Of a DNA stretch of 31,606 nt, positions 9,503 to 17,331 are shown in pieces (within the stretch, counting starts at the first letter, position 1; the number at the start of each line of letters is the position of its first letter). The position numbers and the translations under genes are program-made. Under the pieces are notes generated by a model. The model had not been told where the DNA came from. It searched no databases and was given only the letters and a program-made list of their open reading frames with translations. The DNA is taken from contig JAZUOT010000049.1 of assembly GCA_045604805.1 (NCBI GenBank), positions 1-31,606 on the forward strand. Reading direction: 5' to 3'. The DNA comes from JAZUOT01 sp045604805 (GTDB lineage: Bacteria > Bacillota > Clostridia > Oscillospirales > Acutalibacteraceae).

Positions 9503-10612
9503 TTATTGTATTATCTCCAACGCCTTCTCAAAAGCTGTTTTGAAATAATATCCGTTATGCAAGCGTTTTTGTATTTTCTTTACATTTTCACACATTTTAG
9601 CGTATTCTTCAGGAGAAACTTTTGCAATTTGTTCCTCCAAGTCGTATAAACTGTCAACTGCAATACCCACACCATTTTCGAGGATAAAGTCAGCAATAGC
9701 AGCTTCTCGCCACACAACAACAGGCATACCTGCTGATAAATAAAATGATACTTTATGAGGATTATTATACCTCAAATATTCCCCAGTATTTCCTTTACAG
9801 GTTTCTGCAGATGTTCCATCCCAAACAAGACCAAAATCTCCTTCGAGATACTTGGATAATTCGTCTGGCTTAAACGAGCCTTTATATACCATGTTAGGTT
9901 TTGCTTTTGAAGGGTCAAAGTTGTTGCCATATAAATTCATCACTAAAGAGGTATTTCTAGAAGCTTCTTCATCTATTACGTCGTAAATGTAACTACATTT
10001 GCCCGGAGCTAAATTTGCTGCAATTGCTATTGTTGGCTTTTTAGATTTATTGGGCTGAACACGTTCATTATTGTCAAGGTAATCAAATATATCTAAATTT
10101 ACCAATTTATCTGCCTGGAACCCCTGTTCAATTAAATACTGACGCATATGCTCATTGTGGCATATAATTGCATCAAAGCTCCTTAGTAAGCTATCATCAC
10201 CTACTCCGTGGGTATAGGTCTTATATGTGGGACCGCCGTCGAAACCTTTTCTTAAAGTTTCTAAGTCATGCACAAGCGCAACAAATTTGCAATTTTTCTT
10301 TTTTTTGAAGATCGAAATAATTTTATTAATAATCAAAGTGTTTCGATTGGGATGTTGGTAGATTACAAGTGAATGGGGGGGGATCTCAAATAATATACCG
10401 CACCATTTCACAAAATATATCCCTGCAAAAAATAATTTTCGTAAAAAAGAAAAGAATGATATATTTTCAATGAGCCGGTTACTTATCCAAGGAAAATAAA
10501 GCTCCTCATACCCGGCATCTGAACATATTTTCGCAATATCACTTGGAGCTTTGCTTCCAGCGTTATTATACATATTTTTCTGAACTTCTAGATAGTAAAT
10601 GTCGCCTATCAT
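9503..10612 (-). CDS. Glycosyltransferase, probable galactofuranosyltransferase
   Basis: A 369-residue two-domain (GT-B-like) transferase. The C-terminal half has FGLVWDGTS near residue 255, then GEYLRYNNPHKVSFYLSAG and PVVVWREAAIADF. In my recollection these resemble beta-1,6-galactofuranosyltransferases of the WbbI type and related streptococcal capsule proteins. The presence of glf in the same operon supports galactofuranose as donor, but the substrate remains an inference. The ATG at 10612 has GAGGAG seven bases upstream. A C8 run in the coding strand (G8 on the plus strand, 10375-10382) encodes the Pro-Pro of EIPPHS near residue 78. It is in frame here, and any one-base slip would truncate the protein early. 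Confidence 0.82.
   Translation of the reverse strand: MIGDIYYLEVQKNMYNNAGSKAPSDIAKICSDAGYEELYFPWISNRLIENISFFSFLRKLFFAGIYFVKWCGILFEIPPHSLVIYQHPNRNTLIINKIISIFKKKKNCKFVALVHDLETLRKGFDGGPTYKTYTHGVGDDSLLRSFDAIICHNEHMRQYLIEQGFQADKLVNLDIFDYLDNNERVQPNKSKKPTIAIAANLAPGKCSYIYDVIDEEASRNTSLVMNLYGNNFDPSKAKPNMVYKGSFKPDELSKYLEGDFGLVWDGTSAETCKGNTGEYLRYNNPHKVSFYLSAGMPVVVWREAAIADFILENGVGIAVDSLYDLEEQIAKVSPEEYAKMCENVKKIQKRLHNGYYFKTAFEKALEIIQ
10375..10382. repeat. G8/C8 homopolymer inside the glycosyltransferase gene
   Basis: Eight consecutive G on the plus strand (C8 in the coding strand) lie about one fifth into the gene. The gene is in frame (ON) with eight. Confidence 0.95.
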
Positions 10613-10669
10613 AAACTCACTCCTCTACTATTCTACATAATTAAGTAATTATAATTTTGAAAGTTAATC

Positions 10670-11617
10670 CTAATTTATCCCAATTATTTTTTCATAGTAG
10701 GTCCCACTTATATCTTTAACTTTACTATCTGAAAACTTATACGACAACTTATGAAATGGTGTTTGTTTGCTCAACCATTTCCAAATTTTTTCATCATATT
10801 TTTCAAATAATCTTAATAATAAAATGTGTGGCGTTGTATTAGACGCAGGCAATATTTTCAACACCTCATCTTCATGTTCATTCATAACCATAGTCATAAA
10901 ATGATGAAATAAGAAGTAATCATATGCTCTATCTTCCTTTTCCCAATACTTATAAAGCAATCGTTTTGTTTGTTCAACAAAATACGCGTGTGGAACTGAC
11001 CATATTAACCAATTTGATAATCTTACTGTATGGCCACTTTGCCCAGGTTTCAATCCTTGATACACAAAGAAATCGGTGTTTACAATTTCATCTGGTAAAA
11101 CTCCAGTACAATACACAGTAGCATCTAACCACAACCCACCATGCTGCGATAAAAGATCTAATCGCAGTAAATCCGAAAAATGCGCAGCAATTATGTTACC
11201 TCGATTAAATTTAGAGATAATATATTGTGGTAAATTAGTATACCTTTGATAATTTTTTTCTGTGATCAACACAACATTCCAACCTATAAAATGTTTTTTT
11301 AACGAATCGAAACATTTTTTAACAATCTCTGGAGCCTGTTCAATTCCTTGTAACCAACAAACCCAAACATTTTTTGGATGGTTATTTTTTATGTTGGGCA
11401 CTATTCTTTCTACAAGAGCAACATACTTTTTTTTCAATTTTCTCTGTACCTTCATTTGTTCTGATAGACAAACCAACTCAAGTGCTTTTCTAGAGGTTCC
11501 TAATAATATAATCTCAGAAATAACCACTCCCAGAGTACCCTTTTTCAACAGTTCTAACACCCTACCAACAGCATTTTTCACCATTAGCTCTTTAAAAACA
11601 TATGGAAATTTCAGCAT
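10670..11617 (-). CDS. Capsular polysaccharide synthesis glycosyltransferase (Caps_synth type)
   Basis: A protein of about 315 residues with the GT-A-like features of the Caps_synth/GT32-related family. It shows NVWVCWLQGIEQAPEIVKKC near residue 85, RLDLLSQHGGLWLDATVYC at about 140-160 (the LDA acidic pair is the DXD-like nucleotide-sugar and metal site), and a C-terminal region rich in aromatic residues. It should transfer one sugar to the growing repeat unit on the inner membrane face. Donor unknown. I chose ATG 11617; the frame also opens at TTG 11632. It lies between the acyltransferase and the galactofuranosyltransferase-like gene, co-directional with both. Confidence 0.85.
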   Translation of the reverse strand: MLKFPYVFKELMVKNAVGRVLELLKKGTLGVVISEIILLGTSRKALELVCLSEQMKVQRKLKKKYVALVERIVPNIKNNHPKNVWVCWLQGIEQAPEIVKKCFDSLKKHFIGWNVVLITEKNYQRYTNLPQYIISKFNRGNIIAAHFSDLLRLDLLSQHGGLWLDATVYCTGVLPDEIVNTDFFVYQGLKPGQSGHTVRLSNWLIWSVPHAYFVEQTKRLLYKYWEKEDRAYDYFLFHHFMTMVMNEHEDEVLKILPASNTTPHILLLRLFEKYDEKIWKWLSKQTPFHKLSYKFSDSKVKDISGTYYEKIIGIN

Positions 11618-11636
11618 AATCACACCACTCAAGGAA

Positions 11637-12131
11637 TTAATAAATGATACGGTTTATTCCTACTACTGTACAATTATTTGGAATATTTTTAGATATTATG
11701 GCACCTGCACCAATTAATACATTATTCCCTATTTGCACAGGCCCTACTAAAATAGCATCTGCGCCAATAACACAATTATCCCCAATGAGGGCGTGCCTTC
11801 GTTTCCCTTGTTTAACACGCCGTTCATCTTCCTTTACTCTCGCTATTATCTTTGCTCCAGGATAAATTTTACAGTTTTTTCCAATTTCCGCAGTTTGCCC
11901 TATTATAATATCTTGTACATGTGATATGTAAAAATTAGAACCAACTTTAATCTGTGGATGGATACTACAATTATATTTTTTTCTGATTTTATTATATAAA
12001 AACATGGCCCATACTTGAAAAATAAAAATTCCACTGTTAAATAGATTTATTGACTTCTTAATTTTCCGTTCGGCTATTCTGTCGTATTCGAAAAATTTAT
12101 TCCAAATATTTCTAAATTTTTTATATCTCAT
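11637..12131 (-). CDS. Left-handed beta-helix acyltransferase (serine-acetyltransferase-like)
   Basis: A 164-residue hexapeptide-repeat protein. The repeats are visible from about residue 85 to 158, for example IGDNCVIGADAILVGPVQIG and NNVLIGAGAIISKNIP, which form a left-handed beta-helix with a trimeric active site. A typical catalytic His occurs in the RHALIGDN segment. The N-terminal region is helical and basic, as in CysE-like family members in capsule loci. Here it probably O-acetylates a sugar of the repeat unit using acetyl-CoA; a role in cysteine synthesis is unlikely given the context. It starts one base after the cytidylyltransferase stop. Confidence 0.88.
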   Translation of the reverse strand: MRYKKFRNIWNKFFEYDRIAERKIKKSINLFNSGIFIFQVWAMFLYNKIRKKYNCSIHPQIKVGSNFYISHVQDIIIGQTAEIGKNCKIYPGAKIIARVKEDERRVKQGKRRHALIGDNCVIGADAILVGPVQIGNNVLIGAGAIISKNIPNNCTVVGINRIIY

Positions 12132-12132
12132 A

Positions 12133-12567
12133 TCAGTTATTATCCCCTCTGCGTTTATCTAGTAAAGAACGAAGTAAAGTAGACGAAACACCTTCTGTAT
12201 AAGGTAAAAAGACAACGTCAATCCCTATATGGCTCATTTCATTTTTAGTAAATTCCCAGCGAGGATCACCTTTCCAATCGCTACCAATAAAAATTGAATC
12301 AAATTTTAATCTTTCATATTGTTCTTTTTTATTCAACGTATGCGCCAAAACAACCTCATCCACACACCTGATACTACTTACTATCTTCACTCTATCATTT
12401 TCATTAATCACAGGATTTTTCTGTTTGTAGCTTTCTACTAAACTATCTGCATTAACACCAACAATCAGATATTTACATAGATTTTTGGCTCCATTTAACA
12501 AATTTAAATGCCCTACGTGAAACATATCAAACACACCTTGTGTATAGCCTATCTTGTATTTTTTCAC
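12133..12567 (-). CDS. Cytidylyltransferase-family nucleotidyltransferase (TagD/GCT-like), copy 2
   Basis: A second 144-residue member of the same family as the gene at 4030-4464, with TQGVFDMFHVGHLNLL at the N-terminus (HxGH) and YTEGVSSTLLR near the C-terminus. It is clearly diverged from copy 1, so this is not a recent duplication. It follows a licD-like gene here too, repeating the licD-then-cytidylyltransferase order. It probably supplies a different, or the same, CDP-linked donor to LicD copy 2. The start is a GTG at 12567 with GGGAG upstream. Confidence 0.87.
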   Translation of the reverse strand: MKKYKIGYTQGVFDMFHVGHLNLLNGAKNLCKYLIVGVNADSLVESYKQKNPVINENDRVKIVSSIRCVDEVVLAHTLNKKEQYERLKFDSIFIGSDWKGDPRWEFTKNEMSHIGIDVVFLPYTEGVSSTLLRSLLDKRRGDNN

Positions 12568-12583
12568 AAATAATTTTCTCCCT

Positions 12584-13438
12584 TTATTTATTTTCGCTAT
12601 TTATTTTTTTAGTGGGGATATCAAGAATCTTAAAATGTATTTTTTGAAATTCTTTTGAGGGTAATTTCATATAATTTCCATACATTTGTTTTAAGTATTT
12701 ATCATACATTTCAGGACCACGTAGTGTAATGGACTCAAAAGCATACATTCTGCCTTTTCCAAAAAAACTTTTAGGAACAATTTGTTTTATACGGTATGCG
12801 CCCATAAGACAACCAATATTTGTGGAATCATCTACCTTATATTTTCTCATAATTAGATCAATTTTATCTTTTTCTTTAGATGGATTCAAGGCCTTTTCTA
12901 TCGGTAATTTTTGTACAATCAACAAAAGTAACTTTTCAAATATTACTCGTTTACGATTTCGATCAATAGAATCTTTATAGCAAATTGACATTAATGCCCT
13001 ATGTATCATCACTCGTAAAAAATAAAATTTTCTCATCCACAAGTTATTAGGAGTTCCATCTAGAGGTAAAATATCTATTGAAGCATTTGTGTAACGATTT
13101 TTATTTCCTATTCTTATTTCTTCTACTTTTGTTTCAGTATCTCTTATCCTAGTTATATAATATTGGTACTCTGGATCAGTTCTATAATTTACAATTTTAA
13201 GATTTTTTGGAAGCAGAGAAGGGGCTATTCGAAGAAATTTTTCATAATCATCACGAGGCATAGACAAATCGGCATCATCATCCCAAGGTATAAATCCCTG
13301 ATGTCTAACTGCTCCGAGCAAAGTACCACCAGACATATAGTAGGTTAAATTATTTTTATCACACACATCAGCTACAGACTTTAAAATATTCAAGCAACAC
13401 CGCTGCAATGCTGCTGTTTTTTTATCTTCACTAAACAA
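12584..13438 (-). CDS. LicD-family phosphotransferase, copy 2
   Basis: The LicD block is intact: SGGTLLGAVRHQGFIPWDDD at residues 36-55, extending to the metal-binding WDDDAD at 52-57. The open frame begins at ATG 13498. I prefer TTG 13438 because AAGGAG lies ten bases upstream and the N-terminus from there (MFSEDKKTAALQRCCLNILK) matches ordinary LicD proteins. The 20 extra residues before it are hydrophobic and basic and overlap the region of the broken GT2 gene upstream. The product is about 284 residues. Its likely role is transfer of phosphocholine or a phospho-polyol to the repeat unit, using the product of the next gene. Confidence 0.88.
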   Translation of the reverse strand: MFSEDKKTAALQRCCLNILKSVADVCDKNNLTYYMSGGTLLGAVRHQGFIPWDDDADLSMPRDDYEKFLRIAPSLLPKNLKIVNYRTDPEYQYYITRIRDTETKVEEIRIGNKNRYTNASIDILPLDGTPNNLWMRKFYFLRVMIHRALMSICYKDSIDRNRKRVIFEKLLLLIVQKLPIEKALNPSKEKDKIDLIMRKYKVDDSTNIGCLMGAYRIKQIVPKSFFGKGRMYAFESITLRGPEMYDKYLKQMYGNYMKLPSKEFQKIHFKILDIPTKKINSENK

Positions 13439-13504
13439 AACTACTTTTCTCCTTCGAACTATCGTTTCCATCAATACGATTGTAACTGTTAACAACATGG
13501 AGAT

Positions 13505-13594
13505 CTACACATTTTTATTCAAACAACTTTCCATTTGTTTTGGTAAATATTTTTCGCCATTATAGGTCGACATTAAGACTACTACTTTTCTCAC
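13505..13594 (-). pseudogene. GT2 glycosyltransferase 5' remnant (29 codons)
   Basis: A GTG at 13594, preceded by GGGGGAG, opens a frame encoding MRKVVVLMSTYNGEKYLPKQ and nine more residues to a stop at 13505. STYNGEKYL is the classic N-terminal strand of GT2 (rhamnosyltransferase-like) enzymes, which normally run near 300 residues. The stop follows a GTGT. Reading past it without one GT gives VDLHVV, which fits the usual continuation of these proteins, so a two-base insertion is possible. The sequence then leads into the licD gene with no further GT2 homology that I can see. It looks like a scar from gene exchange. Confidence 0.7.
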
Positions 13595-13634
13595 GGTTCG
13601 TACTCTCCCCCATAATATAGTTCTTAATCTAGAA

Positions 13635-14864
13635 TTAAAATTTATCTTCCCAAATTTTCTCATATTGATCAGCAATAAGTTGCCAATTATAGATTTCATC
13701 AATTCTTTTCTTAGCTTTGGAAGAAAATCCATTTATCTGTTGGCAAGACATATTGTCAACAGAATTAATAAGTTCTGCTAGATTTCCGCTATTTTTATTC
13801 CAGTATAAAGCGGCAGCATCCGCTACCTCTTTATTGAACTTAACATCAACTAGCAGATTTAAATCTGTACTTGCCAAGGCTTCCAAAAGACTAGGATTAG
13901 TTCCACCAACAGTATGACCGTGGATATAACCGTAAGCATTTTCTCTTATTTTCTTCAAGAGCTGACTATCATACAAAGGACCTACAAACTTTATGCGTTT
14001 ATCATTTTGGAAATTTAATCTTTTCTCTAGCTGATTAAAAAGCTTGTTATTTCCTGTACATACAATAGCAAGATCTTTAGAAGTCTTACTATTCATAAAC
14101 TCAGAAATTATAGTCTCATAAGAATTTTCAGGAACCAACCTTCCAACAATTAGGTAGTATTCTTTTGGGCTTAACTTATTTTTTGCTAACCACCTAACAT
14201 ATCTGTCATCGTTGTCTAAAAGTTCTGATGGTGTAGTATTTGCTCCGTATGGGATAAAAGTTGTATTAGGTTTGTAACTTTCGTATTCGGATTTAATATA
14301 CTTTTCTATATTTTTGCTATCACATATTAGTAAATCGGCATATTTAACCATCAATCTCTCAGAAAATTTCCAATATTTCCGTACAGGAACAGGCCATTTT
14401 TCACGTTTCCATTCATGACCATCTGGATTGACAAAAATTCGGCCATTCACTTTATCTATTTTTTTTCTTAGATACCTCATAAATGGACCAATACGACAGG
14501 TTAATACGTAAAAAATAGGATGAGAAATATTATTTTTCAAACAATAATCAATAAAGTAACTCAGAGCAACAAAGTCGTAATAGATAGCTTGAGCTGGACC
14601 GATAGGTGGAACATTAAATTTGAAGCAAAGCGCATTATTATGCTTGAACAAATTATTTTTTATTTGTGTTATTGATGACAATTTATTTTCGTCAACACAA
14701 CCGTCCCCGTTAGCCTTGCAGGCAATATAATATTTGATACTGTTATTTTCAGAATGATAAAGTGTAAGATTTTCTATAAAAGTCTCATATCCACCGTATT
14801 GCCCAATAGATTTAGCCCCACAAATAAAGCAATTTTGGACATTAAAACTTTGTGCATTCTTCAT
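13635..14864 (-). CDS. Cps2T/RgpA-like glycosyltransferase (DUF1972 plus GT4)
   Basis: A transferase of about 409 residues. The N-terminus has CFICGAKSIGQYGGYETFIE, the signature of DUF1972-containing transferases such as streptococcal Cps2T and RgpA, which are beta-1,4-rhamnosyltransferases in the family literature. A GT4 C-terminal half follows: YYLIVGRLVPEN near residue 235 and YGYIHGHTVGGTNPSLLEAL near 315. The latter contains the nucleotide-sugar-binding region with the conserved Glu. It is likely an early transferase in repeat-unit assembly; rhamnose as donor is inference. ATG 14864 has AGGATGG about a dozen bases upstream; ATG 14876 is the alternative start. Confidence 0.85.
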   Translation of the reverse strand: MKNAQSFNVQNCFICGAKSIGQYGGYETFIENLTLYHSENNSIKYYIACKANGDGCVDENKLSSITQIKNNLFKHNNALCFKFNVPPIGPAQAIYYDFVALSYFIDYCLKNNISHPIFYVLTCRIGPFMRYLRKKIDKVNGRIFVNPDGHEWKREKWPVPVRKYWKFSERLMVKYADLLICDSKNIEKYIKSEYESYKPNTTFIPYGANTTPSELLDNDDRYVRWLAKNKLSPKEYYLIVGRLVPENSYETIISEFMNSKTSKDLAIVCTGNNKLFNQLEKRLNFQNDKRIKFVGPLYDSQLLKKIRENAYGYIHGHTVGGTNPSLLEALASTDLNLLVDVKFNKEVADAAALYWNKNSGNLAELINSVDNMSCQQINGFSSKAKKRIDEIYNWQLIADQYEKIWEDKF

Positions 14865-14909
14865 ATAAAAATCCATCCTATTCTGAATAACACTTTCTTA
14901 GCATCAAAA

Positions 14910-15098
14910 CTACGCTTCGTAATCACTTGCAATTAAGCCGTCCGGTGAACCATCATCCACTATAATTAACTCAAAATCAGTAAAAGTCTGTGCCAATACA
15001 CTGTCTATACACTTAGACAAATACTTTTCCACTTTATACACAGGAGTAATTATTGAAATTTCACACATAAACTCGTCCATCCATATCATATCAGCCAC
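14910..15098 (-). pseudogene. Truncated GT2 glycosyltransferase, first in operon
   Basis: A frame of 62 codons. From the internal ATG at 15068 it reads MCEISIITPVYKVEKYLSKC and on to DFELIIVDDGSPDG, the perfect N-terminal half-domain of a GT2 enzyme including the DDGS nucleotide-binding motif. It ends after eight more residues, where about 250 are missing. It is the first frame after the promoter at 15131-15159, so it is probably transcribed. It may be a decayed gene whose 3' part was replaced by the DUF1972 transferase. The product would lack the acceptor-binding half and the catalytic base. Confidence 0.75.
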
Positions 15099-15130
15099 TC
15101 AAAATATCAGCTAAACAGTACTATCGTTTC

Positions 15131-15159
15131 ATTTTACACACATTTGTTGCGTTAGTCAA
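15131..15159 (-). promoter_or_regulatory. Promoter of the polysaccharide cluster
   Basis: On the minus strand TTGACT (15159-15154), a 17-base spacer and TAAAAT (15136-15131) make a good sigma-A promoter 33 bases before the first GT2 frame. It is downstream of the terminator at 15234-15276, so the cluster has its own transcription start. Confidence 0.75.
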
Positions 15160-15233
15160 CTCAGTATTTTGACAGGAAGTGCCCTAAATGAGGACATATG
15201 ATATAATCCTGTTTTTGACAGTTTTTCCAGCAA

Positions 15234-15276
15234 AAAAGTCCCAGAAAGCGCTCTGGTAGCGGCTTTCGAGACTTTT
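15234..15276 (-). terminator. Intrinsic terminator after the galE-permease operon
   Basis: The outer arms AAAAGTC (15234-15240) and GACTTTT (15270-15276) pair, as do the inner arms GAAAGC (15244-15249) and GCTTTC (15262-15267). On the minus strand the stem is followed by a T run, ending transcription coming from 15447. The near-symmetry could also work weakly on the plus strand. The rest of the 348-base gap 15099-15446 holds the cluster promoter and no gene I can support. Confidence 0.82.
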
Positions 15277-15446
15277 AAAAATTTTACAGATACACGTTAC
15301 ACTATCCATTTTTTGGTCTGTGAAAAAATTTTTTTCATCAGAAATTACAATAGCAATTTCTGAGATAAAAATGTATAACTATTTAGTCAACCGCTAGAAA
15401 CCAGCAAAATAAAAATTAGAGAAACGGCCTCCCACAAACAATAAAT

Positions 15447-16280
15447 TTAAAAGAGTTGCAAAATCACCCCAAACAAAACTGAAACTGTGTATAGTATAGC
15501 AACTATTTTAAAATTTTCAGTTTTGTTTTTGTTTGCGCTAAATAGAACGGCAAGACCTGCACCACCGTTTGCGCACAAACCCGCAAGTGTCGCACCAAAA
15601 CTTAGACTATGAGAAAGATAAAGTTCAGTTATTGCTACAGACACTGCACAATTTGGTATAAGACCAAAAGCCGCCACTGCAAATGGTTGTAGCAAACTCC
15701 CGTTTAGTAAAAATTGCGATATACTCTCCTCACCTAAAAACTCAATAGCAGAATTTAAAACTATATTGATTACGATAATGAATGCTAGTATATGTACCGT
15801 GTGCCAAACTGCCGGTTTTAGGATGCCTTTTTCGTGTGAACAACCACAATTTTTACATACTTCATTTTTTTCTTTATTTGATTTCTTGTTTTTAAGTATC
15901 AGATCTAATGTAAACCCTACTAGTAATGATATGATTAATTTACAGCTAATCAGAGGAAGTATCATTCCTCTACCCTCTTGCGAAGCAATAAGTATAGGCA
16001 AAGCCTCATCTGAAGTAGATAAAAACACTGCCATAAGCGTTCCGCAACTAATGATACCAGCAGAATAAAGACTCGCCGCAGAGGCAGAAAAACCGCACTG
16101 AGGAACACATCCCAAAAATGAGCCTATCAAGGGACCAAAGCGTCCCATTTTCTTCAGTGCATTTTCCATTTTATCAGAAGAACGGTGTTCCACAGCTTCC
16201 ATAAAAAGATAAGCCAAAAACAAAAAAGGGAGCAAAAAAACTCCATCATAAACAGCGTCCACTAGAATATCTAAAATCAT
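15447..16280 (-). CDS. Putative heavy-metal/arsenic efflux permease (ArsP_2-like)
   Basis: A 277-residue polytopic membrane protein with two mirrored halves, each carrying a cysteine-containing helix motif: GCVPQCGFS at residues 57-65 and GLIPNCAVS near 205. These match the 'putative arsenic efflux protein' (10-TM heavy-metal exporter) family. A cytoplasmic loop has CKNCGC at 142-147, a likely metal-binding cluster. The open frame runs up to 16388, overlapping galE, but ATG 16280 (MILDILVD) is the probable start, with AGGA about ten bases upstream and a normal family N-terminus. It is co-transcribed with galE, 43 bases downstream of it. The transported substrate is not known. Confidence 0.8.
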   Translation of the reverse strand: MILDILVDAVYDGVFLLPFLFLAYLFMEAVEHRSSDKMENALKKMGRFGPLIGSFLGCVPQCGFSASAASLYSAGIISCGTLMAVFLSTSDEALPILIASQEGRGMILPLISCKLIISLLVGFTLDLILKNKKSNKEKNEVCKNCGCSHEKGILKPAVWHTVHILAFIIVINIVLNSAIEFLGEESISQFLLNGSLLQPFAVAAFGLIPNCAVSVAITELYLSHSLSFGATLAGLCANGGAGLAVLFSANKNKTENFKIVAILYTVSVLFGVILQLF

Positions 16281-16323
16281 TTGCTTATTTCCTACGCTTT
16301 CATATAATTTTACACAAATATAA

Positions 16324-17331
16324 TTAATATCCGTTTGGATTTTTACTTTGCCAATTAAAACTATCTTCGCACATTTTTTGAATGTCATATCTAGTTTTAA
16401 ATCCTAATTCAAGCTCTGCTTTTGAAGGATCTGCATAACACTGTGCTACATCTCCTGCTCTTCTTGGGGCAATCTTATAAGGTACTTCTTTCCCACTAGC
16501 TTTCTCAAAACTTTTTACAATGTCTAGCACACTGTAACCCTTGCCTGTCCCTAGGTTATAAACAGCGACAGAAGGCTTGTCCTTTAATTTGTCAATAGCC
16601 TTTATATGACCAATAGCTAGATCCGTGACATGAATATAATCGCGTACACCTGTACCGTCTTTTGTACCATAGTCATCGCCAAAAATATTGAGATATGGTA
16701 ACTTACCCGAACTCACCTGAGTAATATACGGCAGTAAATTGTTCGGGATTCCATTAGGGTCTTCACCTATAAGTCCACTTTCGTGTGCACCTATAGGATT
16801 AAAGTACCTAAGTATTATAACATTAAAATCTTTGTCTGCAGCAGCGAGATCTTTCAAAATGTACTCCAAAAAGAGCTTGGTCCTGCCATATGGATTTGTT
16901 GCTTCAAGCTCTGCATCTTCTCGAATTGGAACTGATTTTGGTGAACCATAAACAGTGGCAGAAGAACTAAATATTAAGTTTTTCACACCATACTTGGACA
17001 TACAATCATATAAATTCAAAGTACCAGCTACATTATTTTGATAATATTTTAGTGGAATTTCATTAGATTCCCCTACAGCTTTTAACCCTGCAAAATGTAT
17101 GACCGCATATATATCATTTTCCTCAAATATCCTGCACAAAGCTGCACTGTCACAGATATCTGCCTCATAAAATTTAAGGCCTTTTCCGCTTATCTGCTGA
17201 ACTCTCTCCAAAGCCTCATACTTTGAATTGCATAAATTATCCACTACAACTACTTCATAGCCCCTGTTCAAAAGCTCTACACAGGTGTGGCTACCTATGT
17301 AACCAGCACCACCAGTTACTAATATTTTCAT
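16324..17331 (-). CDS. galE: UDP-glucose 4-epimerase
   Basis: A 335-residue extended short-chain dehydrogenase. It has GGAGYIGSH at residues 7-15 for NAD binding, the catalytic YGRTK (YxxxK) near residue 148 with SSSATVYG before it, and NLGTGKGYSVLD near the C-terminus. It interconverts UDP-glucose and UDP-galactose in the cytoplasm, feeding Glf and the polysaccharide cluster just downstream. The ATG at 17331 follows directly on the TAA of the 2006-residue gene, and its GGAGGAG lies inside that gene's 3' end. The two are therefore co-transcribed and may be translationally coupled. Confidence 0.96.
   Translation of the reverse strand: MKILVTGGAGYIGSHTCVELLNRGYEVVVVDNLCNSKYEALERVQQISGKGLKFYEADICDSAALCRIFEENDIYAVIHFAGLKAVGESNEIPLKYYQNNVAGTLNLYDCMSKYGVKNLIFSSSATVYGSPKSVPIREDAELEATNPYGRTKLFLEYILKDLAAADKDFNVIILRYFNPIGAHESGLIGEDPNGIPNNLLPYITQVSSGKLPYLNIFGDDYGTKDGTGVRDYIHVTDLAIGHIKAIDKLKDKPSVAVYNLGTGKGYSVLDIVKSFEKASGKEVPYKIAPRRAGDVAQCYADPSKAELELGFKTRYDIQKMCEDSFNWQSKNPNGY

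Noticed and set aside
15169..15207. TTGACA and TATAAT on the plus strand
   Set aside because: The spacer is 27 bases, too long for a sigma-A promoter, and there is no plus-strand gene downstream.
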